64,000 bases of DNA from Lacibacter sediminis. GTDB lineage: Bacteria; Bacteroidota; Bacteroidia; Chitinophagales; Chitinophagaceae. The notes beneath the pieces are model-generated. The model was not told the origin of the DNA. It saw only the letters and a list, made by a program, of their open reading frames with translations, and searched no databases. A program made the translations under genes and the position numbers. Numbering within the stretch: position 1 is the first letter of the stretch; each line of letters opens with the position of its first letter. The DNA lies in contig NZ_CP060007.1 in the NCBI RefSeq assembly GCF_014168535.1, forward strand, positions 1,550,001 through 1,614,000, read 5' to 3'. Positions 51,069 through 58,739 of the stretch are shown here, one piece after another.

Positions 51069-51503
51069 ATGCGATCTCTTCTTTATCATATCACAGCAAT
51101 TTATCCTGCAGCTGAAAGCTTTCATCTCGTCATGTTTTTTTGCAGGATTATTATCACTATCGAATTTGTTGTTGTGCATGGACTTAAGAAAATTGGAATA
51201 GGTGTGGCAAATGCTGAAGTAATACCAAACCCGTTGCATTGGCCTGTATTTGTTAATGACTACTTTATTCTCTTTGCCAGTCTTGTTGCACCTGTTTTTA
51301 TTATCATTGGGCTATATACCCGACTTGCAATTATGCCGGTATTGGCTGTAACACTCACAGGGTATTTCATTGTTCATTGGAATGATTCTTTACTAATAAA
51401 GGATGTTCCATTTATCTACAGCATGATTTACCTGTTGATTTTAGTACTTGGCCCCGGGAAATATTCCGCTGATTATTTCATTCATAAAAAACAAGCAGTA
51501 TGA
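51069..51503 (+). CDS. DoxX family membrane protein, second copy
   Basis: A 144-aa paralogue of the protein at 21712, the same length. Four transmembrane helices. Shared blocks are IEFVVVHGLKKIGIGVA, IPNPLHWP, LAVTLTGYFIVHW and LVLGPGKYSADY. The stop overlaps the next ATG by four bases, exactly as in the first arm. Conservation of this DoxX-YdcZ overlap in both copies argues that the two proteins work as a unit, perhaps one membrane complex. Confidence 0.85.
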   Translation: MRSLLYHITAIYPAAESFHLVMFFCRIIITIEFVVVHGLKKIGIGVANAEVIPNPLHWPVFVNDYFILFASLVAPVFIIIGLYTRLAIMPVLAVTLTGYFIVHWNDSLLIKDVPFIYSMIYLLILVLGPGKYSADYFIHKKQAV

Positions 51504-51940
51504 AACTTATCTGGTATTTCGTTGCATTGGTTTCTGGCGCATTTCTTCCAATACAGGCGGGTTTAAATTCTAAACTCGGTAAATCAATTGAAAACCCTGT
51601 GTATGCGTCGATGATCTCATTTGCAATTGGCTTCTTTTCCCTGCTGGCCTTTATTCTGTTAACAAAACAATCAGTAACGTGGGCCGGTGTAAAATCGGTT
51701 CCTGTTTATGTTTGGGCAAGTGGGGTGCTTGGGGCGTTTTATGTAACGGCCGTCATTCTTACATATCCGCAAATTGGTCCTGCATTAACGTTTGGACTTG
51801 TGGTGGCAGGACAAATGATTATTTCTGTTTTAATGGATCACTTTCATATTCTGGTGCATATAAAGCACAGCATCAACATCTACCGGCTTATTGGTGTTGC
51901 ATTCATTGTGGCGGGAGTTATCATTATCCGAAAGTTTTGA
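51500..51940 (+). CDS. DMT-superfamily (YdcZ/DUF606-type) membrane protein, second copy
   Basis: A 146-aa paralogue of the protein at 22143, the same length. ALVSGAFLPIQAGLNSKLGKS, GVLGAFYVTAVIL and GPALTFGLVVAGQMIISVLMDHF are the family-defining segments. About five hydrophobic helices; a half-size transporter expected to dimerise. It is translationally coupled to DoxX, and the porin gene begins one base after its stop. Confidence 0.87.
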   Translation: MKLIWYFVALVSGAFLPIQAGLNSKLGKSIENPVYASMISFAIGFFSLLAFILLTKQSVTWAGVKSVPVYVWASGVLGAFYVTAVILTYPQIGPALTFGLVVAGQMIISVLMDHFHILVHIKHSINIYRLIGVAFIVAGVIIIRKF

Positions 51941-51941
51941 G

Positions 51942-53306
51942 ATGAAATATTTGATTTTTATATTGAATCTATTCCTGGTAAAGTTGCTTTTGTGTCAGCA
52001 GGTTCCATTACGTAATCTTCGTTACGATGAAGATTATTCGGTGCTTAAAACTGATACTGTAAGAGGTTGGTACAATTCTGTAAAATTTATACCACTCAGT
52101 TCTTCCCGTAACAGTTTTTTATCTTTTGGAGGAGAATACCGTTACCAGTTACAATATTTTAAAAATGAAAATTGGGGCGATATACCTAAGGAAGAGTATA
52201 TGGCTGTTTATAACCGATTATTAATTCATAGTGATCTTCATATCGGAAAGCATTTTCGATTATTCGGACAGTTGGTAAGTACAAGTACCTCAGGTCGTGT
52301 AGAGCCTGCCCGTTCAGTGGATGAAAACTGGCTGGATGTACACCAGGTTTTTTTGGATGTTAATTTGTTGAACAGACAAAAAGATAAGCTTGTGATCCGG
52401 GCAGGCAGGCAGGAACTTCTGTATGGATCACAAAGGTTAATCTCCGTACGTGAAGGACCAAACAATCGTTTAAGCTTTGATGCGCTGAAGTTGTTTTACA
52501 AGCGACATAATTTTGAGGCAGACGCTTTTTATAGCAAACCGGTAAGAGTATGTGTGAATGTGTTTGATGACCCTGTTAATCAGAATGAACAGCTATGGTC
52601 GTCCTATCTTGTTTTCAAGGATGTTCCACTTATTCAGCATGTGGATGTTTATTATATCGGTTATCAGAATACAAAAAAATCATATAATAATATTGCGGCA
52701 ACAGAAACAAGACATTCAGTTGGAACAAGATTGTGGAAATGGACCGGCGCATTTCGTTATGATGTTGAGACTTTATATCAGTTTGGAATGATGGGCGATG
52801 TAGTTATTAATGCGTATACGGTATCGGCAAATCTGCAATATCATTTCCGGAAGTTAAAATTGAAGCCAGTTGCGGGTTTAAAGACAGAGTTGATTAGTGG
52901 CGATGTTTTGGCAGGTGATAACCGAATTAATACTTTCAATCCGTTATTTCCGAGAGGAGCATATTTTGGACTAGTTGCCTTAATTGGGCCTGTTAATCTT
53001 ATCGATATTCATCCTTCCATTGAAATTGAATTATGCAAGGGGCTGTTGTTTATAGCTGATTATGATTTGTTCTGGCGCTATAGTCAGGCAGATGGTATAT
53101 ACGGACCAAATGCCGAATTGATTTACCCTGCAGGCTCCGGTAAATACATTGGCGATCAGCTTGGACTAAGTTTCGATATCGTTCCAAGTCAACATGTTTC
53201 CATTTCACCGGAATTCACTTTTTTTAGAGCAGGTAAGTATTTGAAAGATGTAAGTCCCGGTAAGAATATCATTTTTTCAGCAATCACCCTTCAATTTAAA
53301 TACTAA
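51942..53306 (+). CDS. Alginate-export-type outer-membrane porin, second copy
   Basis: A 454-aa paralogue of the porin at 22587. The start is set at ATG 51942, one base after the preceding stop, because it gives a proper signal peptide (MKYLIFILNLFLVKLLLC). A longer frame reaching back to 51891 only overlaps the transporter gene. Motifs shared with the first copy include AGRQELLYGSQRLISVREGPNNRLSFD (split in strands), FNPLFPRGAYFGLVALIGP and the final aromatic strand ITLQFKY. Outer-membrane barrel for an unknown small substrate. A Dps gene follows after 10 bases, so the operon may extend to it. Confidence 0.85.
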   Translation: MKYLIFILNLFLVKLLLCQQVPLRNLRYDEDYSVLKTDTVRGWYNSVKFIPLSSSRNSFLSFGGEYRYQLQYFKNENWGDIPKEEYMAVYNRLLIHSDLHIGKHFRLFGQLVSTSTSGRVEPARSVDENWLDVHQVFLDVNLLNRQKDKLVIRAGRQELLYGSQRLISVREGPNNRLSFDALKLFYKRHNFEADAFYSKPVRVCVNVFDDPVNQNEQLWSSYLVFKDVPLIQHVDVYYIGYQNTKKSYNNIAATETRHSVGTRLWKWTGAFRYDVETLYQFGMMGDVVINAYTVSANLQYHFRKLKLKPVAGLKTELISGDVLAGDNRINTFNPLFPRGAYFGLVALIGPVNLIDIHPSIEIELCKGLLFIADYDLFWRYSQADGIYGPNAELIYPAGSGKYIGDQLGLSFDIVPSQHVSISPEFTFFRAGKYLKDVSPGKNIIFSAITLQFKY

Positions 53307-53316
53307 ATCTATTATT

Positions 53317-53790
53317 ATGTCAGTAACAATTGGTATAAGAGAAGAAAACGCAGCTTCGGTTGCAGCAGATCTGTCAAAAATACTTGCAGATGAATTTGTG
53401 CTGTACACAAAAACACGCAATGCACATTGGAACGTAACTGGCGATGATTTTTATGCCAAACATAAATTTTTTGAAGATCAGTACGAAATGCTGGATGAAA
53501 TAATGGATGAAGTTGCAGAGCGAATCCGTTCGATTAATCACTTTGCGCCTGCTACATTAAGGAGTTATTTACAGCTGACACATCTTACTGAATTATCAAG
53601 AGAGAAAAATGACAGTCATGGATACATCAAAGAATTATTGGCTGATCATGATAGTATCATTATGAATTTGAGAATTAAGATCAACTTGTTTGCTGCGGAA
53701 TATCTTGATCTGGGTTCCAGTGATTTTATTACTGGCCTTATGGAAAAGCACGAAAAAATGGCTTGGATGCTCAGGGCTCACTTGTTATAG
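53317..53790 (+). CDS. dps: Dps family ferritin-like protein, second intact copy
   Basis: A 157-aa Dps. All ferroxidase ligands are present: His37 (NAHWNV), His49 (YAKHKFF), Asp64 and Glu68 (EIMDEVAERI). The end EKHEKMAWMLRAHLL is typical. It starts 10 bases after the porin stop, suggesting co-transcription with the hydrolase cassette, whereas the first Dps (26152) sits in a different array. Iron and peroxide detoxification coupled to the cassette would fit substrates that generate peroxide or quinones; this is inference. Confidence 0.95.
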   Translation: MSVTIGIREENAASVAADLSKILADEFVLYTKTRNAHWNVTGDDFYAKHKFFEDQYEMLDEIMDEVAERIRSINHFAPATLRSYLQLTHLTELSREKNDSHGYIKELLADHDSIIMNLRIKINLFAAEYLDLGSSDFITGLMEKHEKMAWMLRAHLL

Positions 53791-53926
53791 CCGTTCCAAA
53801 CGACGAGCGAACCGTGTATCTCGATTGCGTTAAGCTTTGTGTTTGATACCGCCGCTATCGAATGAAAAAAAATACTATGGAAGGATTTAATAAAAAGTAG
53901 GAATTATTAATTGATAAACTAGTTTT

Positions 53927-54274
53927 ATGCATTATACCAGAATCTATGCAGACGCCGCCGGTGAAACCCATTTTGAAGATGTGGAAATTCCGTTAACTGA
54001 TAACGGTGATATTGGTTTTCTTTCAGACAAACAGAATGTATCAACAATGCAGTTCAGAGAAAACAAAGCAGATTATAACTGGAATTTTCATGCAGCTCCG
54101 GCAAAGCAATTTATTATTTTGCTGGATGGCGCAATTGAAATAACAACCAGCCTTGGTGAAAACAGAATTTTTTACGCAGGGGAAATATTGTTGGTAGAAG
54201 ATGTAACCGGCAAAGGGCATAAAACAAAAAACCTGATCAATACCAAACGTAAATCAATTTTTATACAGATATGA
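53927..54274 (+). CDS. Cupin-like small protein
   Basis: A 115-aa protein with the single-domain beta-barrel pattern of cupins: NWNFHAAPAKQFIILLDGAIEITTSLGENRIFYAGEILLVEDVTGKGHKTKN. His residues in NWNFHAAP and KGHKTKN could bind a metal, and the Gly-rich turn GEILLVEDVTGKGH corresponds to the second cupin motif. No signal peptide. Its stop overlaps the ATG of the VOC dioxygenase gene (ATGA), so it is made together with the enzyme. It may handle the same aromatic or quinone substrate. Function unknown. Confidence 0.75.
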   Translation: MHYTRIYADAAGETHFEDVEIPLTDNGDIGFLSDKQNVSTMQFRENKADYNWNFHAAPAKQFIILLDGAIEITTSLGENRIFYAGEILLVEDVTGKGHKTKNLINTKRKSIFIQI

Positions 54275-55230
54275 ACCAATTGATAACAGGGTTGCATCAT
54301 GTAACAGCAATGGCATCGGATGCTCAGAAAAATGTAGATTTCTATGCGGGACTTTTAGGTCTCAGGATGGTTAAAAAAACAATCAATTTTGATGCACCCG
54401 ATATATATCATTTATATTACGGTAATGAAGATGGAAGTCCGGGTACGATCATGACATTTTTCCCATTCCCTGGATTAGTCAAAGGAAGAAAAGGAAAGGG
54501 GCAGCTGACTGTAACTTCATTTTCAATTCCGGAAAATTCACTTGAATATTGGATGAACCGGTTCAAAAAATTCAACGTTCCATTTGAAGATCCGCAAGAG
54601 CGATTTGAGAATGAAAGTTTTATTTACTTTGAAGATGGCGATGGATTGGGTATTGAATTAGTGGCAAACAAAACAGATGAACGGAAAGGGTTTACCTATG
54701 GTCAAATTCCCGCCGAACATGCTGTGAAAGGTTTTTACAGTGTTTCGTTAGCAGAAGAAGGTTATGAAAAGACGGCAGGTTTACTAACAGAGCAAATGGA
54801 TCACAAACTGGTTGCTGAAAAAGGAAACCGCTTTCGTTTTTCTGCCAGTGGAAAGCCTGGTGATTTGGTTGATGTGATTTGCTCCCCAGATTCGTTGCGA
54901 GGTTTAGGAGGAAGTGGCACGGTGCATCATGTTGCATTTGCAACAGCAACCGACGAAAGTCAATTAACCTTCAGAGAAAAAGTAAACGGACTCGGAGTTG
55001 TAAATACAACACCTGTTTTGGACAGACAATATTTTCATTCAATTTACTTCAGAGAACCCGGAGGTGTTTTGTTTGAAGTGGCAACCAATCCGCCGGGTTT
55101 TGCCATTGATGAGCCGAAAGAACATCTTGGTGAATCATTGAAGTTGCCGCCATGGGAAGAGCCGAATCGAGATGTGATTGAAAAATTACTGACACCTGTG
55201 GAGGTTGATATTGAAAAATTCAGAGACTGA
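54271..55230 (+). CDS. VOC-superfamily ring-cleaving dioxygenase (MhqO-like)
   Basis: A 319-aa protein with two vicinal-oxygen-chelate modules. The first is at 1-135 (GLHHVTAMASDAQKNVDFYAGLLGLRMVKKTINFD) and the second at about 145-300 (VHHVAFATATDES, then FREPGGVLFEVATNPPGF, with the metal-ligand Glu in LFEVATNP). This pattern is that of the MhqO/MhqA group, extradiol-type dioxygenases that cleave hydroquinones in quinone resistance. Metal ligands are probably His9/10, His in VHHVAF and Glu in LFEV. It is coupled to the cupin-like gene (4-base overlap) and to the esterase (1-base overlap), forming a tight three-gene operon. Confidence 0.87.
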   Translation: MNQLITGLHHVTAMASDAQKNVDFYAGLLGLRMVKKTINFDAPDIYHLYYGNEDGSPGTIMTFFPFPGLVKGRKGKGQLTVTSFSIPENSLEYWMNRFKKFNVPFEDPQERFENESFIYFEDGDGLGIELVANKTDERKGFTYGQIPAEHAVKGFYSVSLAEEGYEKTAGLLTEQMDHKLVAEKGNRFRFSASGKPGDLVDVICSPDSLRGLGGSGTVHHVAFATATDESQLTFREKVNGLGVVNTTPVLDRQYFHSIYFREPGGVLFEVATNPPGFAIDEPKEHLGESLKLPPWEEPNRDVIEKLLTPVEVDIEKFRD

Positions 55231-55841
55231 TGCATACATATCATATTATTGAAAAAGGCAGACCGTTACACGAAGCAAATAAAGCGTTGATACTTCTCCA
55301 TGGCAGGGGAAGTACTGCCGATGATATACTAACTCTTTCAAATGAGTTTTGCGACGATACATTTTATATTGCCGCATCACAGGCTACAGGCAATACCTGG
55401 TATCCTTACAGTTTCCTTGTAGATGAGTCACAAAACGAACCGTGGCTTTCCTCCGCAGTAGAAGTGGTGAAAAGATTAATCGATGAAACAAGCCAACACA
55501 TACCTGTTCATCAAATTTATTTGATGGGATTTTCACAAGGTGCATGTCTCACATTAGAAGTTGCTGCCAGGTATGCACAACAGTATGCAGGTGTTGTTGC
55601 TTTTACGGGGGGGCTTATCGGCAAACAGCTGGCGCCTGAAAAATACAAGGGTGATTTCAGAAAAGCGAAAGTCTATATTGGTAACAGTGATATCGATCCG
55701 CATGTGCCTGTTATACGTTCAAAAGAATCAAAAAAAATAATGGAAAGTCTTGGAGCTGATGTTACATTGGATGTATTTCCGGGAATGGCACATACCGTCT
55801 CAGTGAAAGAAATAAACCGGGTGAAGGAACTCATGTTCTAA
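55230..55841 (+). CDS. Serine esterase of the MhqD/phospholipase-carboxylesterase type
   Basis: A 203-aa compact alpha/beta hydrolase. ILLHGRGSTADD is the oxyanion region, GFSQGACLTLE carries the nucleophile Ser, NSDIDPHVP the Asp and GMAHTVS the His. Size and motifs fit MhqD, which accompanies the MhqO dioxygenase in quinone and hydroquinone resistance. The start overlaps the dioxygenase stop by one base (TGATG), so translation is coupled. A role in hydrolysing the ring-cleavage product is inferred by analogy. No MhqR-type MarR regulator is present nearby. Confidence 0.87.
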   Translation: MHTYHIIEKGRPLHEANKALILLHGRGSTADDILTLSNEFCDDTFYIAASQATGNTWYPYSFLVDESQNEPWLSSAVEVVKRLIDETSQHIPVHQIYLMGFSQGACLTLEVAARYAQQYAGVVAFTGGLIGKQLAPEKYKGDFRKAKVYIGNSDIDPHVPVIRSKESKKIMESLGADVTLDVFPGMAHTVSVKEINRVKELMF

Positions 55842-55866
55842 TAGAGGAATAATAAAAGCTAAAAAG

Positions 55867-56166
55867 ATGGGAAATAATGTGGTCATAAATAATCTGCAAA
55901 ACCTGCAATTCGAAATTGATCTCGGAGATGAAAAAGCCTATCTGGAATAACGTTGGCACCAGAGAGATCTGGTATTAATGCATACGGTTGTACGGGAAAA
56001 ATTTGAAGGTAAAAGATTAGCTGGCTTGCTGACTAAAACGGGACTCGAATTTGCGATAACCGAAGGTTTGAAAGTTGTCTTTTACTGCCCCTTCGTCAGC
56101 TCGTATATAAAAAGACATCCAGAGTATGAAGAATTAGTAAGTACGAGCGGCGTTAAAAATGAATAG
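55867..56166 (+). pseudogene. GNAT acetyltransferase gene with a nonsense codon
   Basis: From ATG 55867, 27 codons (MGNNVVINNLQNLQFEIDLG...AYLE) lead to an in-frame TAA at 55948-55950. The same frame then continues RWHQRDLVLMHTVV and runs to 56166 with YCPFVSSYIKRHPEYEEL, the C-terminal signature of the small Gcn5-like (YidJ/COG2388) acetyltransferases. In that family the position is normally Tyr (LEYR), so a single base change from TAT/TAC to TAA broke it. Internal restart at ATG 55978 would lack the N-terminal strands. It follows the MhqD-like gene by 25 bases. Confidence 0.75.
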
Positions 56167-56559
56167 AATGGCATTATTTTATCAATAATATTTGGTTTGC
56201 TTGATGATCATGTCGTTCAACCATCCAGATGATTTCCTGCTTTTTCTGCTGCTTTTAACAGCAAATGTTTTTTTGAAATGGATCTATAGGTAAAAGACGG
56301 TTATGGTTTTCGAATGCATCATGGGTCAGTTAACGAAAAGTGGATGGATAGACTTTCAAACTGGCTGTTTTAATTTTTTATTATCTATAAATGAATATAT
56401 CTATATTTGAAACAGTAATGCACAGACGAGATAGCCAAGGGTGCGAAAGAAATGCGTGAAAAAGTTGGTGAGTCATTTAGTGATTCGATATTTTGGAAGC
56501 TTATAACAATTTGATTATTATAAAGTTATAGCATATGATTTCGGAGCCGTCCGGTCCGC

Positions 56560-56589
56560 AAAACGCCACTCAGATTTGAGTGGCGTTTT
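56560..56589 (+). terminator. Strong intrinsic terminator
   Basis: A 13-bp perfect stem (AAAACGCCACTCA / TGAGTGGCGTTTT) with a 4-base loop, followed by a T-rich run. No intact gene ends just before it, so it may serve the broken GNAT gene or a lost gene. The symmetric A/T flanks allow bidirectional use. Confidence 0.8.
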
Positions 56590-56608
56590 TGTTTTGATAC
56601 GGTTTGAT

Positions 56609-56674
56609 GGGCCACGGATGGACACAAATGGACACAGATAAATAAGCCACGAACTACACGGATTTTCACTAATA
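56609..56674. repeat. Degenerate CCACGGAT / GGACACA repeat
   Basis: GCCACGGATGGACACAAATGGACACAGATAA followed by GCCACGAACTACACGGATTTTCACTAAT contains two diverged tandem units of a CCACGGA..ACACGGAT type. This kind of dispersed intergenic sequence recurs in many Bacteroidota genomes. I cannot see a second copy inside the window. Confidence 0.4.
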
Positions 56675-56716
56675 ATCTTCTATCCTTTCCCTTTAATAAC
56701 AGCACCATGCCATATT

Positions 56717-56850
56717 AATTGGCCAATCCGTCGACCCGGGGTCTGATATAACCGCTCTCGGGGAGTTAGCATACTAGAGTCCCGAGTTCCACTGCGAGAG
56801 ACCCGTGTGGACCAATTTTGCAGGGTCATCTCTCAGGGTTTTTTGTAATT
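56717..56850. other. GC-rich nested inverted-repeat segment
   Basis: Several complementary arms are nested here: AATTGGCC / GGACCAATT at the edges, GGGTCT / AGACCC, and CTCGGG / CCCGAG or CTCTCG / CGAGAG inside. A second possible stem is GAGAGACCC with GGGTCATCTCTC, followed by TTTTTT near 56841. It is richer in G+C than the surroundings and non-coding. It could be a structured RNA, an attachment-type site or a complex terminator. Confidence 0.4.
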
Positions 56851-57086
56851 GGATACTGGAGTAATGTCTTTATTCGGCCTTAGGCCGGTGTTATTCAACC
56901 TCTGGAATCAGAACATAAAAAAATATAAATCCCAAGCTCGACTCCACAAGATCATTATGAAAACAGAAAACTATTTCCCTTTTTTTTCTCAACAACGTCT
57001 CCCACTAATATATCATGATGATTTACATGAAGCCGATAGAGACGTTACTGAGAACTGAGGTAGAATTAAGTTGCATATATGCATAG

Positions 57087-58148
57087 TTAATGACCGTTTG
57101 CAGGCGAAACATGATCGATCTTCCAGACCTCGCCGGCGAGACTAACCACATATACATTGTTGCCGATGAACTCCATGGAGGTGGGTTGGTTAAGGCCACT
57201 TGCAATTACGCCAAAGCTGCCATCTGCTTTGAGCTTAAGGAGTGCGCCGGTATTTGGCAAGGCAGGTGCTCCTTCCCAGGGACCATCCCAAATGCCCTGT
57301 GCGAGAGTATAGAGTGTGTTTCCACCACCAAATTCCACGTCAACAAATAACCCAACATTTAATCCTGCGCCAGAAGCAATTTCTGTTGCGGTGAGCGGCT
57401 TTGGTGAGAGGGACATAAGTTTGGCATTCTCAGGCAGATGAGGAATGGGACCGGCTTTGGTGAAGTAGATCTTGTTGCCTCTCTGGGCCAGCCCGGTGGG
57501 CACAATATTTCCGAAGGCGATCATTTCAGTGATACCGCCGTTGAGGCTTACATAAAGTATGCGGTTATGGTGCCCATCAGTGACAATGAAACCGTCGTGG
57601 TAGGTTTCGAATGCGTACTGCCAGCCTGTGGGCACAAAGAAGTCTGATAACGGGGGATGGGCAACGGACCATTCGCCGATATCGGCTATGATGGTATGGC
57701 TATCCGGGCCGTCTACCCGGTAGATGCCTGCAATGTCTTCACCACCAAGATCCTTTGCAACACCGGTAACCAACGCATATGCAGTCCCGCTGCGGAAGAC
57801 GACATCAATCACTCCACCACCCAGGAAGAACGGGTCTGGGTTTCGCTTTGGTAATCCAGTGGTAAAGAGCGTCATGGCGCCTGTCTTTGGATCTATACGC
57901 CAGATGCTGCCGGCAAGCGGTGCGGTAACGTACAAGGCCCCGTCAGTGCCAACGGTACTTCCCTGCAGCTCCTCAAGTCCAGTAACGAGCGGCTCCGGCA
58001 CACCCGGTTGCATTGACTTTACTTTTGCCACAGAATGATCAACAACGGTATCTTCCGCATTATCCGGAAGAGTTCCTTTTTTGCAGGAAGAAGCGATCAT
58101 TAGAAGAATTAATCCTGCGACTGCTAATGCATTGGCTGTTCTTTTCAT
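57087..58148 (-). CDS. ScyD/ScyE-type beta-propeller lipoprotein
   Basis: A 353-aa protein with a lipoprotein leader ending IASSC (Cys22). The body is a six-bladed-propeller pattern: VGTDGALYVTAPLAGSIWRIDPKTG, VIDVVFRSGTAYALVTG, GIYRVDGPDSHTIIADI, GFIVTDGHHNRILYVSLNGG and LLKLKADGSFGVIASGL. It resembles the ScyD/ScyE (NHL/SMP-30-like) family. Envelope-located, ligand unknown. The gene is visibly richer in G+C (about half of the bases in sampled stretches) than its neighbours, which suggests transfer from outside. It stands alone on the minus strand. Confidence 0.8.
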   Translation of the reverse strand: MKRTANALAVAGLILLMIASSCKKGTLPDNAEDTVVDHSVAKVKSMQPGVPEPLVTGLEELQGSTVGTDGALYVTAPLAGSIWRIDPKTGAMTLFTTGLPKRNPDPFFLGGGVIDVVFRSGTAYALVTGVAKDLGGEDIAGIYRVDGPDSHTIIADIGEWSVAHPPLSDFFVPTGWQYAFETYHDGFIVTDGHHNRILYVSLNGGITEMIAFGNIVPTGLAQRGNKIYFTKAGPIPHLPENAKLMSLSPKPLTATEIASGAGLNVGLFVDVEFGGGNTLYTLAQGIWDGPWEGAPALPNTGALLKLKADGSFGVIASGLNQPTSMEFIGNNVYVVSLAGEVWKIDHVSPANGH

Positions 58149-58739
58149 AAAAAATAAATTAATGGTTAAAGAATAAAAATGCCTTGGGCACGAGCGTGAG
58201 GAAGTCAGAGGTTGACTATAAAACTAATAGCAAGTTTTAAAAACATCAATACCTATAAATTGGTAGTTCCGCAGGTAATGGAGATGCTTTAACCGACCTC
58301 CGTAGTGAAAATTGAAATCCCGTTGCTCATTGCGAGGGAAAGGGGCGTACCGAAGGGCGTGGCGAATTTTCTATAAATGTACCTGCAAGCAAGTCACACA
58401 TATCTTTTTGCATATAACGCAAATTGTACCTGTGTTGCCAACGGAAAAGGGTGTTTACCACGTTGACAATTAGAAAGCCTGTTTCTATTTTGCCGTTACG
58501 TGTCGGCTAACATCGAAATATTCTTTTTATAGAAATCACAATGACGATTCGGAAACAAAAAGCCACATTCTCTAATCGTTGATAAGGAATGCTAACCTTG
58601 ATGCCGTGAAATACAATATCTAAATGGAAATCCTGAACGCTGTTTCTGCTGCCCTTGAATATGAACGTACCTGCGTTGAAGAAAAGTAATTAGTTGCTCC
58701 GGCCTGTATTTTTTCGATCAACTCTTAAATCAACAGGTA
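58149..58739. other. Intergenic, 591 bases, divergent promoter region
   Basis: Lies between the propeller gene and the large Cache-type gene. A short coding-like stretch near 58588-58689 (NANLDAVKYNI, a stop, then MEILNAVSAALEYE) may be a gene remnant. No hairpin, repeat or operator recognised. Confidence 0.4.

Larger units (their letters stand above)
56167..57086. other. Intergenic, 920 bases, with terminator and structured segment
   Basis: No gene I can support. It holds a strong terminator (56560-56589), a short run of CACGGAT/GGACACA-type simple repeat near 56610-56670, and a GC-rich nested inverted-repeat segment (56717-56850), each listed separately. A 33-codon frame at 56957-57058 is unconvincing. 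Confidence 0.5.

Noticed and set aside
51891..51941. A longer N-terminus for the second porin
   Set aside because: It overlaps the transporter gene and destroys the signal peptide; ATG 51942 directly follows the transporter stop.
56717..56850. An integron attC site
   Set aside because: The nested arms look suggestive, but I could not find matching core sites at both ends, and no integron integrase or gene cassette array is present.
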